Shown here one piece after another: positions 1-6,858 of a stretch of DNA of 37,551 nucleotides. The notes beneath the pieces were generated by a model. The model was given only the letters and a program-made list of their open reading frames with translations, ran no database searches and had not been told where the DNA came from. Source of the stretch: Neomegalonema sp. Lineage in GTDB: Bacteria; Pseudomonadota; Alphaproteobacteria; Rhodobacterales; Rhodobacteraceae. The translations under genes and the position numbers were made by a program. The stretch covers positions 1-37,551 of the forward strand of contig JALEGB010000095.1 in assembly GCA_022760355.1 (NCBI GenBank). Reading direction: 5' to 3'. Every line of letters begins with the position of its first letter. Position 1 is the first letter of the stretch.

Positions 1-39
1 CGGCCGGGCGCCTGGGTGCGGATCCACAAAACCCGCTAG
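1..39 (+). CDS. possible 3' end of an unidentified gene (partial)
   Basis: Frame 1 is open from the first base and ends in TAG at 37-39, giving the tail RPGAWVRIHKTR. It would converge on the minus-strand methyltransferase gene, with the hairpin at 101-130 between them. Twelve residues are too few to identify a family, and an open frame this short in GC-rich DNA can be chance. It is listed because this is the only candidate for the left neighbour. Confidence 0.25.
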   Translation, partial: RPGAWVRIHKTR

Positions 40-100
40 CGCGGGGTGGAACGCGCTGAGGCGCCTTAGAGCCGCATCGACACCCAAGCCTCAGCGCTAT

Positions 101-130
101 GCCGCCGCCCCCCGCCCTAGGGGCGGCGGC
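101..130 (-). terminator. GC-rich hairpin downstream of the methyltransferase gene
   Basis: A perfect 11-bp stem (GCCGCCGCCCC at 101-111 and GGGGCGGCGGC at 120-130) encloses an 8-nt loop. It starts 7 nt past the methyltransferase stop codon. There is no T tract on either side, so it may stop transcription only weakly or protect the 3' end; the termination role is inferred from position. Confidence 0.5.
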
Positions 131-137
131 GCCTGCG

Positions 138-797
138 CTATTGGATCACCGTCCAATCATAATCGCCGGTGAAGCCGGCCTCTTCGAACAGTTTCAGCCA
201 TCCCTCCGGATAGTCGTGAAACTCCGCCGTAAGCACCCAGCTTTCAAAAATCTCTTTTTGTTCAGGCGTATGATAGCTGTCGACCTTCACAAATGCGCCA
301 CTGCTCGCGACGCGTTGAAGCTCCTGCAGCGCGATTTTTGCGCGTGGTCGCGGCAGATTGTGGATCGTGTCCAGCGAGATCGCAGCTTTGAAAGCATTGT
401 CCGGGAAGGGCAGGCGATCGGCTGATCCCAGATGAAGGCGGCCCACGCATTCCGGTGGGCAATTCCTGAGCGCGTACTCCGAAATGTCGAGGCCGAACAC
501 CTCCAGCCCAGGAAGCTCGTTCAGCAGATCTTTGACCAAAAAGCCCTTCGCGCAGCCGACATCTAAGAACCGGTCGCCTGGCTTGAGGTCAAAATGCTCG
601 ATAATGTCCCGCGCCACCGGAACCCAGCGGCCATCATAGCGATAGCCGCCATAGCCGTAATCGCGCGGACCGTCGAAATACATCTCGCCATATTCTTTGG
701 AGACGCGGACGACTTCTGCGGCTTTTGCTTCGGCGCGGGCGCTGATGTTGCGTTTGGATTTCGGCAGCGCGCGGGTGAGGTGAAGTTGAGCGCCCAT
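138..797 (-). CDS. class I SAM-dependent methyltransferase
   Basis: This 219-residue protein is a Rossmann-fold methyltransferase of the Methyltransf_11/25 type. Motif I is seen as FLDVGCAKGFLV around residues 78-89, followed by the acidic strand end GLDIS and a later SLDTIHNLP region like motif IV. The substrate cannot be read from the sequence. The gene is the last of three on the minus strand: its ATG overlaps the TAA stop of the epimerase gene by one base (TAATG), with GGAGGG just upstream, so the two are almost certainly translationally coupled. With the dehydrogenase-like and epimerase-like neighbours it probably methylates a sugar or a glycan precursor; that role is inference from context. 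Confidence 0.85.
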   Translation of the reverse strand: MGAQLHLTRALPKSKRNISARAEAKAAEVVRVSKEYGEMYFDGPRDYGYGGYRYDGRWVPVARDIIEHFDLKPGDRFLDVGCAKGFLVKDLLNELPGLEVFGLDISEYALRNCPPECVGRLHLGSADRLPFPDNAFKAAISLDTIHNLPRPRAKIALQELQRVASSGAFVKVDSYHTPEQKEIFESWVLTAEFHDYPEGWLKLFEEAGFTGDYDWTVIQ

Positions 798-1675
798 TAG
801 CCCTCCAAAGCTCGGCGAACCCGCTCCAGCCCTTCGGGCAGCGGTCGGTAGGTGAAGTCTGGGAAGGCGGCGCGGGTCGCCGCCGGGTCGAAAGCGCGGT
901 AGCCATTATGCGGCATCGGGCCGGAACGCGGCAGCTCCTCAATCGGCGCATCGAACTGCGCCGAGATCTGCGCCGCGATGCTGGCGAAGCTGTGCACATC
1001 GCCCGTTGCGGCGTTCAGCGCGCCGCGGCTGCGATGCAGCGCAATTCGAACGGCGAGCTCGGCGACATCCAACACGTCAACATGATCACGCCGCTCTTCG
1101 CCTTTGCCGAACATGCGAATTGGCCCGCCAGCGGCGGCTTCGCGCCGGAACCGGTTGGGCCCATAGCCGCCATGTGGATCATCTGCGCCGTAGACCAGCG
1201 TTGGACGCAAATGCGCGACCGGCGTCGCTCCGGCGGCGTCGGTCAGCATCAGCTCGCGGGTGGCGTGCATTGCGCCATGCAGGCTGGTGGGCTCGCGCCG
1301 TGCGGTTTCGTCCATCGGGTGGGCGCTATCGGCGTAGATCGCGTCCGAGCTGATGTTAATGAGATGCGCGACGCTCCGCGCCCGCAGCGCGCCGCAGATC
1401 GCCTCGGCAAGGCGGATATTGTCGATCAACATCTGGGGCGATTTAACCGGAGCGATCGCGGCGGCGGCGACCACCGTATCCCCAGCGCGCAACAGGGTTG
1501 CGAGCGCTGCGGCGGCGTCATCCGCCAGCAAGTCGACCTCGGCGCGACCGAGGGGCAGCGTCTCCAGCCCGACGCTGAGGCACAGCTTTGCAATGGCGCC
1601 GCCAATAAAACCGCTGGCGCCGATAATCACTACGCGCTCCGGCGGTTGCGGCTGCTCGCCGCCATGGATCAGCAT
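797..1675 (-). CDS. NAD-dependent epimerase/dehydratase-like protein (extended SDR) with altered catalytic pair
   Basis: This 292-residue protein is an extended short-chain dehydrogenase/reductase, the family of nucleotide-sugar epimerases and reductases. The N-terminal nucleotide-binding motif reads VVIIGASGFIGG, and the central strand SSDAIYAD matches the usual serine region. The site that is normally YxxxK reads H133-G-A-M-H137, so both catalytic residues appear replaced by histidine. The start chosen is the ATG at 1675, which has GGAGGG upstream and follows the previous gene's stop by one base; an upstream start would overlap that gene. Middle gene of the three-gene sugar cluster. Family membership is firm; the reaction is not known. 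Confidence 0.82.
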   Translation of the reverse strand: MLIHGGEQPQPPERVVIIGASGFIGGAIAKLCLSVGLETLPLGRAEVDLLADDAAAALATLLRAGDTVVAAAAIAPVKSPQMLIDNIRLAEAICGALRARSVAHLINISSDAIYADSAHPMDETARREPTSLHGAMHATRELMLTDAAGATPVAHLRPTLVYGADDPHGGYGPNRFRREAAAGGPIRMFGKGEERRDHVDVLDVAELAVRIALHRSRGALNAATGDVHSFASIAAQISAQFDAPIEELPRSGPMPHNGYRAFDPAATRAAFPDFTYRPLPEGLERVRRALEG

Positions 1676-1676
1676 G

Positions 1677-2981
1677 TTAGAGCCCTCCCTGCGGCGCACG
1701 GCCGAGCGTATGCCAGCTCAACCCCGCGGCGGCGGCGCGTTCGGCGTCGAACACCGCATAGGGGTCGATCAAAAGCTCGCCGCGCATCACGCCGCGGAGG
1801 GCGCTGAGGTCAAGGTCGCGATAGTGCGGCCAGGGGGTGAGCACAGCCAGCGCGTCCGCATCGGCGGCGGCTTGCGCCGGCGTCTCAACCCGAGCGAAAC
1901 GGTCGCCCGCGCCCGCCAACGCGCTGAGGTCCTCCGCCTGCGGGTCATGCGCCGAAACGGTAAGGTCGGCAGGCCCTTCGGGTCCGAGCAATAGCGCGAT
2001 CGTCTCAATCGCCGGCGAGTTTTTGACCGACGCGGTGTTTTCTTTGTAGGCCAGCCCAAGCACGCCGAGTTTCGCCCCGTCGCCGAGCAATTCCGCCGCG
2101 CGCCGCGCCGCCCATTGTTTGCGATAGGCGCTGTCGGCGATTTGGGCCGCGACAACCCCAGCAGCGGCGCCGGTTTCACCCGCCATTCGGACGACGTTCG
2201 CCAGATCTCGCTCCAGATTTCCGCCCGCCAAGCCCAGGCCCGGTTTCAAATAGGCGGCGGGCCCGATGCGCGCGTCAAGCTTCAGCGCTGGGACGATCTC
2301 GGCCCAATCGGCGCCAACGCCTTCACAGACCTCCGCCAGCGTGTTGGCGGTGCTGATCGAGGCGACCAGGCAGCAATTGATCGAGATCTTCGCAAGCTCG
2401 GCGCTCTCATAACGCATCGGCAATATCTGCGCGTCAAAGGCTTCCAGATAGGTCTGCAACGGCGCGGGCGGCGCCGCTTGCGGGTCGGCGCAGCCCAGAA
2501 TATGGCGCTCCGGATGCAGCGCGCGCTCCACCGCACGGCCGAAAATCAGAGTTTCAACTAGGTAGAACAGCTTGCTCGGCGCCCGGTCGATCTTACGCGT
2601 GAAACCTGGAGGCGCTTGGCACAGCACCGTCAGCACCGTCTCCGGCCGCAGGTGAATTCGGGCTTGATCCAGCAGCATCAGCACAGGGCCCAGGCTGCTC
2701 CGTCCCTGATCGTCAGTCGGGACGTCGCGGGACAGGATCACGAGATCCGCATCCGACAGGGCGGCGAGATCCGTCGTCCAGCTCAGCCGATCGCGATGGG
2801 TTTCGATCAGCTCATCAAGTTGGGGCTCGCGGATCGGCGCGCGACCGGACTGCAGCGCTGCAACCGCGCCATGGTCCAGATCGACGCCGATCGTGGTGAA
2901 CCCTTTCGCCGCCGCCGCTGCGGCTGACACGATCCCAAGATGGGAGAGACCGAGAAAAGCGATGGTGGGCGAAGCGTGCAT
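1677..2981 (-). CDS. UDP-glucose/GDP-mannose dehydrogenase family protein lacking the catalytic cysteine
   Basis: The 434-residue protein has the three-part layout of nucleotide-sugar 6-dehydrogenases: an N-terminal NAD domain (IAFLGLSHLGIVSA, residues 7-20), a central dimer helix (ESAELAKISIN, with conserved Lys197 and Asn201) and a C-terminal UDP-binding-type domain (LGLAYKENTASVKNSPA, LTPWPHYRDLD). The active-site loop, normally GFGGSCxPKD, reads GLAGGNLERD, putting Asn254 where the thioester-forming cysteine belongs. Family enzymes need that cysteine for the second oxidation to the uronic acid, so this protein may make an aldehyde or keto product, or may not oxidise at all (inference). 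ATG at 2981 has GGAG six bases upstream. It is the first gene of the trio with the epimerase-like and methyltransferase genes. Confidence 0.85.
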   Translation of the reverse strand: MHASPTIAFLGLSHLGIVSAAAAAAKGFTTIGVDLDHGAVAALQSGRAPIREPQLDELIETHRDRLSWTTDLAALSDADLVILSRDVPTDDQGRSSLGPVLMLLDQARIHLRPETVLTVLCQAPPGFTRKIDRAPSKLFYLVETLIFGRAVERALHPERHILGCADPQAAPPAPLQTYLEAFDAQILPMRYESAELAKISINCCLVASISTANTLAEVCEGVGADWAEIVPALKLDARIGPAAYLKPGLGLAGGNLERDLANVVRMAGETGAAAGVVAAQIADSAYRKQWAARRAAELLGDGAKLGVLGLAYKENTASVKNSPAIETIALLLGPEGPADLTVSAHDPQAEDLSALAGAGDRFARVETPAQAAADADALAVLTPWPHYRDLDLSALRGVMRGELLIDPYAVFDAERAAAAGLSWHTLGRAPQGGL

Positions 2982-3040
2982 AGTATCTCCACAGGGCGGC
3001 GATGACGCCTTTCGTTCCTGCGCATGACACTAGCGCCATC

Positions 3041-3058
3041 ATGGTTAAATATTGTTAA
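3041..3058 (-). promoter_or_regulatory. CtrA-like binding motif upstream of the sugar gene cluster
   Basis: On the minus strand the sequence reads TTAACAATATTTAACCAT. It contains two TTAA half sites separated by 6 bp, and its last eight bases are TTAACCAT, a known Caulobacter CtrA half site; the full CtrA consensus has a 7-bp spacer. It lies about 60 bp before the start of the gene at 2981. This is a weak motif match with no confirmation of binding, and the same AT-rich bases could be the tail of the patatin terminator. Confidence 0.3.
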
Positions 3059-3059
3059 C

Positions 3060-3087
3060 GGCGTGCGGGTCGGGCCCGCCGCACGCC
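3060..3087 (-). terminator. probable terminator of the patatin gene
   Basis: A 9-bp stem GGCGTGCGG/CCGCACGCC (3060-3068 and 3079-3087) lies 36 bases past the patatin stop on the minus strand and is followed by AT-rich sequence (GTTAACAATATTTAACC). The tract is not a pure T run, so strength is uncertain. Confidence 0.5.
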
Positions 3088-3123
3088 ACGCTATTAAACG
3101 CCGCACGCAGTCCGCGAAACAGC

Positions 3124-4365
3124 CTACCGGTCAACGAACCCCGCAAAATCCGCCGCGGAGACTTGCTTCGCAGCCGCTTCTTGGCCCATCGCATACAGCT
3201 TTGGAATGTTCTTCGGTTCGTCGATCGGAAACATCGCTTCGCGTTCCGCTTTCGTCGCTGCGATATCGAATTCCGGCGGCACAAGCCCAAGCTCCAGCGG
3301 GGCGTCGTAGCGTTGGAACCGCATCAACCCACGGGGATGCGGCGCCGCCAGCAATTGCCCCGAGAGATCGCCGATTTCCGAGTTGATCCGCCACGAAAAG
3401 CGCGGTTCGGAGAGGGATTGGAGCATCGTCAGCCCAAAGGTCTGCCCGTCGGTGACAAGCCCTCGCAGGGTCGCCGCCGCATACTGCGCTTCTTCCAGGT
3501 CCGATGCGATGTGGCTGTTAAACACTGACGCGAAGCCTGAAAACATCCGTCGCGCGAAGGAACGTGATTTTGTTCGCTTCACACGGGTCCGGTTCGTTCC
3601 CGTGCCGACCGAAATCAGCAGCAGATCCTCGGGCGAAAGGCTCCAGTTGAGCTGATAGGCCGGCAATCCGGCCATCATCAGCATCTGCAGGGCGGGGTTA
3701 TTGTGGGGCGACACGCCGCCATCGACAAACTCGCCGACCTCGTTGGCGTCGGCGTCATCCGTCGCAATTTCGATCTCGACCGGCGTAAAGAGGAAGGGCG
3801 CCGCCGTGCTGGCGCGCAGAAGCGAAACAAGCTTGTAATGCCGATTGCCGCGCCAAGCGAAATTCTCATCCGCGCCATCGTCGAAATATTTCATCCGCGG
3901 ATTGTTGTTCATGATCCAGGGCGAGCCGGTATCAGCGCGCTTGGCGACAATAACCAAACCGGTCAGCAGCTTTTCGGAACCAAGCGTTTCATCTTCAACA
4001 ACGCTGCGGACCCGGTTGACCAGCTGGCGCGCGTCAAACCGATCCTGGCCGATCACAGTGTCCCGCCCTTTGAAGATCGCCGGTCCCCATTCCTCGAACC
4101 GGCGGCGCACATCTGCGACCGGGTAGCCGAGCGCGAGCATCGTTCCAAGCAGTGAGCCCACGGACGTGCCGCCGATCAGATCGAAAAAGTCGCTGAGGAC
4201 ATAGTCCGGCTTGCCGGTTTCCTCGCGCAGCACCTGCTCCATCCGTTCAAGAAACGCGATCGAGATCATCCCGCGCAGCCCGCCGCCATCCAGCGCGAGA
4301 ATGCGTTTCTTCCCGCTGGCGAACAGGCGTTGCGCAGACGGCGTGTTTTCAAAATGCTGTGACAT
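3124..4365 (-). CDS. patatin-like phospholipase
   Basis: This 413-residue protein is a patatin-family serine acyl hydrolase, expected to cleave acyl chains from phospholipids or related lipids. The oxyanion motif LALDGGGLRG is at residues 23-32, the nucleophile elbow GTSVG places Ser68, and VDGGVSPHNNP supplies Asp215, so the Ser-Asp dyad is intact. I see no signal peptide, which suggests action in the cytoplasm or at the inner membrane face. The length is typical for the bacterial CapV/patatin-like group, but no cyclic-nucleotide synthase (CBASS) gene is adjacent, so an antiphage role is not supported here. ATG at 4365 follows a G-rich stretch. It stands alone, with a hairpin on its 3' side. 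Confidence 0.9.
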   Translation of the reverse strand: MSQHFENTPSAQRLFASGKKRILALDGGGLRGMISIAFLERMEQVLREETGKPDYVLSDFFDLIGGTSVGSLLGTMLALGYPVADVRRRFEEWGPAIFKGRDTVIGQDRFDARQLVNRVRSVVEDETLGSEKLLTGLVIVAKRADTGSPWIMNNNPRMKYFDDGADENFAWRGNRHYKLVSLLRASTAAPFLFTPVEIEIATDDADANEVGEFVDGGVSPHNNPALQMLMMAGLPAYQLNWSLSPEDLLLISVGTGTNRTRVKRTKSRSFARRMFSGFASVFNSHIASDLEEAQYAAATLRGLVTDGQTFGLTMLQSLSEPRFSWRINSEIGDLSGQLLAAPHPRGLMRFQRYDAPLELGLVPPEFDIAATKAEREAMFPIDEPKNIPKLYAMGQEAAAKQVSAADFAGFVDR

Positions 4366-4467
4366 GGCGCCCCCCTAGGCGAATCAGGCTGATTGCTGCA
4401 GCGCAAAGCTTAATCGCAAGGGGGCTGTTTAGGCGACCGCTGCATGAGCGGAGACGCCGTCGGATTT

Positions 4468-5424
4468 TCAGCCGCCGCCAGTCGCTTGTTCAATCGCCCG
4501 CGCGCCGAGATCGCGCAGGATCGCGTTGAGGCGAAGATCTTGGCTCAGATCGGCGCGTGCGCCGGAGCGGCAGCGTTGCTTGAACCATTCATATTCCAGC
4601 GCCCAGGTTGGATCCTCCTGGATCAGAACCTTTTCCTCCTCGGGGGGACGGCCGGCTGGCAAAATACGACGCCGCACCGTGAGGGACGAGGGGCCCCATT
4701 TACAGAGCGACTGAATATGCGCGGAGCCACGTTCGGCATAGAGGTCCGCAGTGAAATGGTTCCGCCACGACAGCAACGTCATCTCCAACTGAAGGCGCGG
4801 TTCGGAGGCGGTGTTTTCAAGGACCACATGATCGGGCGCCCGGTTTTCGAAGCAATCGGCGCTGGCCACCCGCCAATCGCCGCCAAGCTCGCCAAACCAG
4901 AAAGAGGCGGTGTCAAGCAGATGCGACCCTAGATCATGCAGGACGCCGGACCCCTGATCGCGCCATTCCGAGTTGCGCACCAGTCGGGCGGTTCCATTGC
5001 CGTAGAACATTCGGCAGCGATAAATTCGGCCGAGACTTTCGGAGTCGATCAGGGCGCGCATCGCGGCGAAGTGCGGTTCGAACCGGTGATTATACGCCGT
5101 GGCGACAAAGACGCCCTTGCGTTGCGCTGCGTCGGCAACAGCCTGTATTTCAACGTCTTCCGCCGCCCAGAGCGGCTTTTCCACTAAACAATGAATTCCG
5201 GCGTCAATCAGCCTGTTGAGCAGCGCCATTTTCGGGCGGTCGGGCGTGCAAAGGATCGCCGCGTCAACCTCCGCCAGCGGGACTTCCGCGATGTCTTGAT
5301 AGGTTGCTTCCGCGCGCACAGGATCGACGATGCCGGCGAGATCCTCGCCGGCAATGCGCGCCCGTTTCTCGCCCTGGACGCCGTATCCAATCACGAGCAG
5401 TCGAAACGGCTTATCGATCTTCAT
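4468..5424 (-). CDS. Gfo/Idh/MocA family NAD(P)-dependent oxidoreductase
   Basis: The 318-residue protein has the N-terminal Rossmann motif VIGYGVQGEKRA (about residues 11-22), the family signature EKP at 82-84, YNHRFEPH at 111-118 and a DLGSHLLDTA motif carrying the catalytic-type histidine. Members oxidise or reduce cyclic sugars, inositols or related polyols with NAD(P); the substrate cannot be inferred here. The missing lysine-rich tail and lack of a signal peptide fit a cytoplasmic enzyme. It lies downstream of a small membrane-protein gene on the same strand, and a 19-bp near-palindrome sits 46 bp before its start (5470-5488) as a possible operator. Given the nearby sugar cluster it may belong to glycan metabolism, but the patatin gene intervenes. 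Confidence 0.88.
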   Translation of the reverse strand: MKIDKPFRLLVIGYGVQGEKRARIAGEDLAGIVDPVRAEATYQDIAEVPLAEVDAAILCTPDRPKMALLNRLIDAGIHCLVEKPLWAAEDVEIQAVADAAQRKGVFVATAYNHRFEPHFAAMRALIDSESLGRIYRCRMFYGNGTARLVRNSEWRDQGSGVLHDLGSHLLDTASFWFGELGGDWRVASADCFENRAPDHVVLENTASEPRLQLEMTLLSWRNHFTADLYAERGSAHIQSLCKWGPSSLTVRRRILPAGRPPEEEKVLIQEDPTWALEYEWFKQRCRSGARADLSQDLRLNAILRDLGARAIEQATGGG

Positions 5425-5469
5425 GGTGCGCGCCTCCGCTTGTTGGTCGGAGGCACGCTCGCTCGACAG

Positions 5470-5488
5470 GGTTAACGCAGCGCTAACC
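5470..5488. promoter_or_regulatory. 19-bp near-perfect palindrome, operator candidate
   Basis: GGTTAACGCAGCGCTAACC is symmetric about its central A with a single mismatched pair. It lies between the membrane-protein stop (5494) and the oxidoreductase start (5424). The centre is too tight for a stable hairpin loop, so a dimeric regulator site is more likely than a terminator; this is inference. Confidence 0.4.
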
Positions 5489-5493
5489 GGGCC

Positions 5494-5961
5494 TTAGTCG
5501 GCGCCCATGCCAGGAATGATGCCGCCAAAGTCGCGCTGAGCGACCGCCTGGCCGATGATCCGGTCCAGCAGCACATCGCCGAAAGCGACGATCACAATCA
5601 CGAAGAAGGCGAAGGTCTGGTACTGCGCCACGCCGACGAACAGAATAACGGTCAGAACCGCCAGGATCAGCGACCAAATATCGTTGCGCGAGGTGCCCGA
5701 GACGCGGGTCGCGCGAATCGCTTCCAGCCATTGGGCGACGAAGGCGAAGATAACGATGACGGCGGTCAGGCTGATTGGAATGCCGGCTTTGATCGTTTTG
5801 CCATCGACCACTTTTTCACCATAGAGCGGCAGCTCAAACAGCGGCGCGTTCCAGTCTTTAATCAACTCCCAGCCGACCGAAGCGAAGCCCGGCAGCACGA
5901 GCAGCGTGTACGCGATCACCAGATAGAAATGCAGCGGCACTGTGCGCAGAAAAGTGTTCAT
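5494..5961 (-). CDS. small four-helix membrane protein of unknown function
   Basis: This 155-residue protein is not one I recognise. Four hydrophobic segments are visible: around residues 11-30 (FYLVIAYTLLVLPGFASVGW), 62-80, 94-114 and 116-134. A polar loop of about 30 residues lies between the first two. The C-terminus ends GGIIPGMGAD. There is no catalytic or cofactor motif. ATG at 5961 is preceded by GAGGATGGG. The gene is on the same strand as the oxidoreductase 69 bp downstream and could be cotranscribed with it. The codon pattern and intact frame make it a real gene; the function is unknown. Confidence 0.75.
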   Translation of the reverse strand: MNTFLRTVPLHFYLVIAYTLLVLPGFASVGWELIKDWNAPLFELPLYGEKVVDGKTIKAGIPISLTAVIVIFAFVAQWLEAIRATRVSGTSRNDIWSLILAVLTVILFVGVAQYQTFAFFVIVIVAFGDVLLDRIIGQAVAQRDFGGIIPGMGAD

Positions 5962-6138
5962 CGTCCCATCCTCGCCAATTATCCCACAGCCCGAAGGCTC
6001 CTTAGAGCGCTGACGCGCGGCTTCAGCGGCATGCGATGGATTGACGCCGCCGCTTAGCTTTATACGCGAAGCTTGCGTCAGCTGTAGTGGCCGTGACGAG
6101 AATGTCTATATGAAGGCGCAAAGCGAGCGGGAGTTGAT

Positions 6139-6705
6139 ATGAGTGACGGCGCATTCTTTGGCTACGGATCTCTGGTGAATGTCGACACCTATCCAGCGCG
6201 GCGAGATCTCACTCGTGCTCGGTTGAAAGATCATCGGCGCGTGTGGGGGCATCTGGCGCACACGCGGTTGGGGCCGACCTTGTCACTGTCAATCGAAGAT
6301 GCGCCAGCGGTGGAGATTGAGGGCGTGATGTTTACGCCCCGAGATGTTGAGGAGCAGGCTTGGCTGGATCGGCGGGAGGCCGGCTACGCCAAGAAGCCGT
6401 TGAGCAACGATATTCTGGCCTTCGAGAGCGCCCAGGAGGACTCGCTGTTCACCTATCAGAGCCTCTCGACCATTGAGTCGCGCGTCGGCGCTTCAATCCT
6501 GATGAGCTATGTCGACGCGGTGATGCAAGGCTTCATTCGCCTGTTCGGGCCGGAGGGCGCGCAACGTTTTGTTGAGACGACCGGGGGCTGGCGCGCGCCG
6601 CTGCTCGATGATCGCGCCGATCCGATTTATCCGAGGGCGGTGATGCTGACGGACGAGGAGCGAGCCTTGATTGATGCGCTTCTTCGCGCGCGGCCGGAGA
6701 ACTAG
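6139..6705 (+). CDS. gamma-glutamylcyclotransferase-like protein
   Basis: The 188-residue protein begins with FFGYGSLVN, the glycine-rich substrate-binding loop of the GGCT/AIG2 fold, followed by EGVMF and LDRREAGY, where the glutamate acts as the general acid/base in characterised members. The C-terminal GGWRAPLLDDRADPIYPRA stretch is typical of bacterial members of this family. The expected chemistry is release of 5-oxoproline from gamma-glutamyl compounds, but substrates vary widely in the family. ATG at 6139 has GGGAG upstream. It is the nearest plus-strand gene to addA but lies 153 bp before it, so cotranscription is uncertain. Confidence 0.8.
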   Translation: MSDGAFFGYGSLVNVDTYPARRDLTRARLKDHRRVWGHLAHTRLGPTLSLSIEDAPAVEIEGVMFTPRDVEEQAWLDRREAGYAKKPLSNDILAFESAQEDSLFTYQSLSTIESRVGASILMSYVDAVMQGFIRLFGPEGAQRFVETTGGWRAPLLDDRADPIYPRAVMLTDEERALIDALLRARPEN

Positions 6706-6858
6706 ATGCCGCGGCGCCGTCCGTCCTGAAGGGGGCGCCCCATGCAATATGTGGCGTTTCATGCATATTTTTTGCGCACTTCTTGAGGTTCGGAGCGCGC
6801 AACGCTAAGGCTGAGGCGCTCGCTGTCCAATGAGCCGTCAACATCCAGGAGCGCCGAC

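Noticed and set aside
3124-4365. Patatin as a CBASS or other antiphage effector
   Set aside because: No cyclic-nucleotide synthase, ubiquitin-like or other defence gene is adjacent; its neighbours are ordinary sugar-metabolism genes.
5063-5085. TTCGAACC as a tRNA T-loop
   Set aside because: It lies inside the oxidoreductase gene and no acceptor stem or anticodon arm can be found around it.
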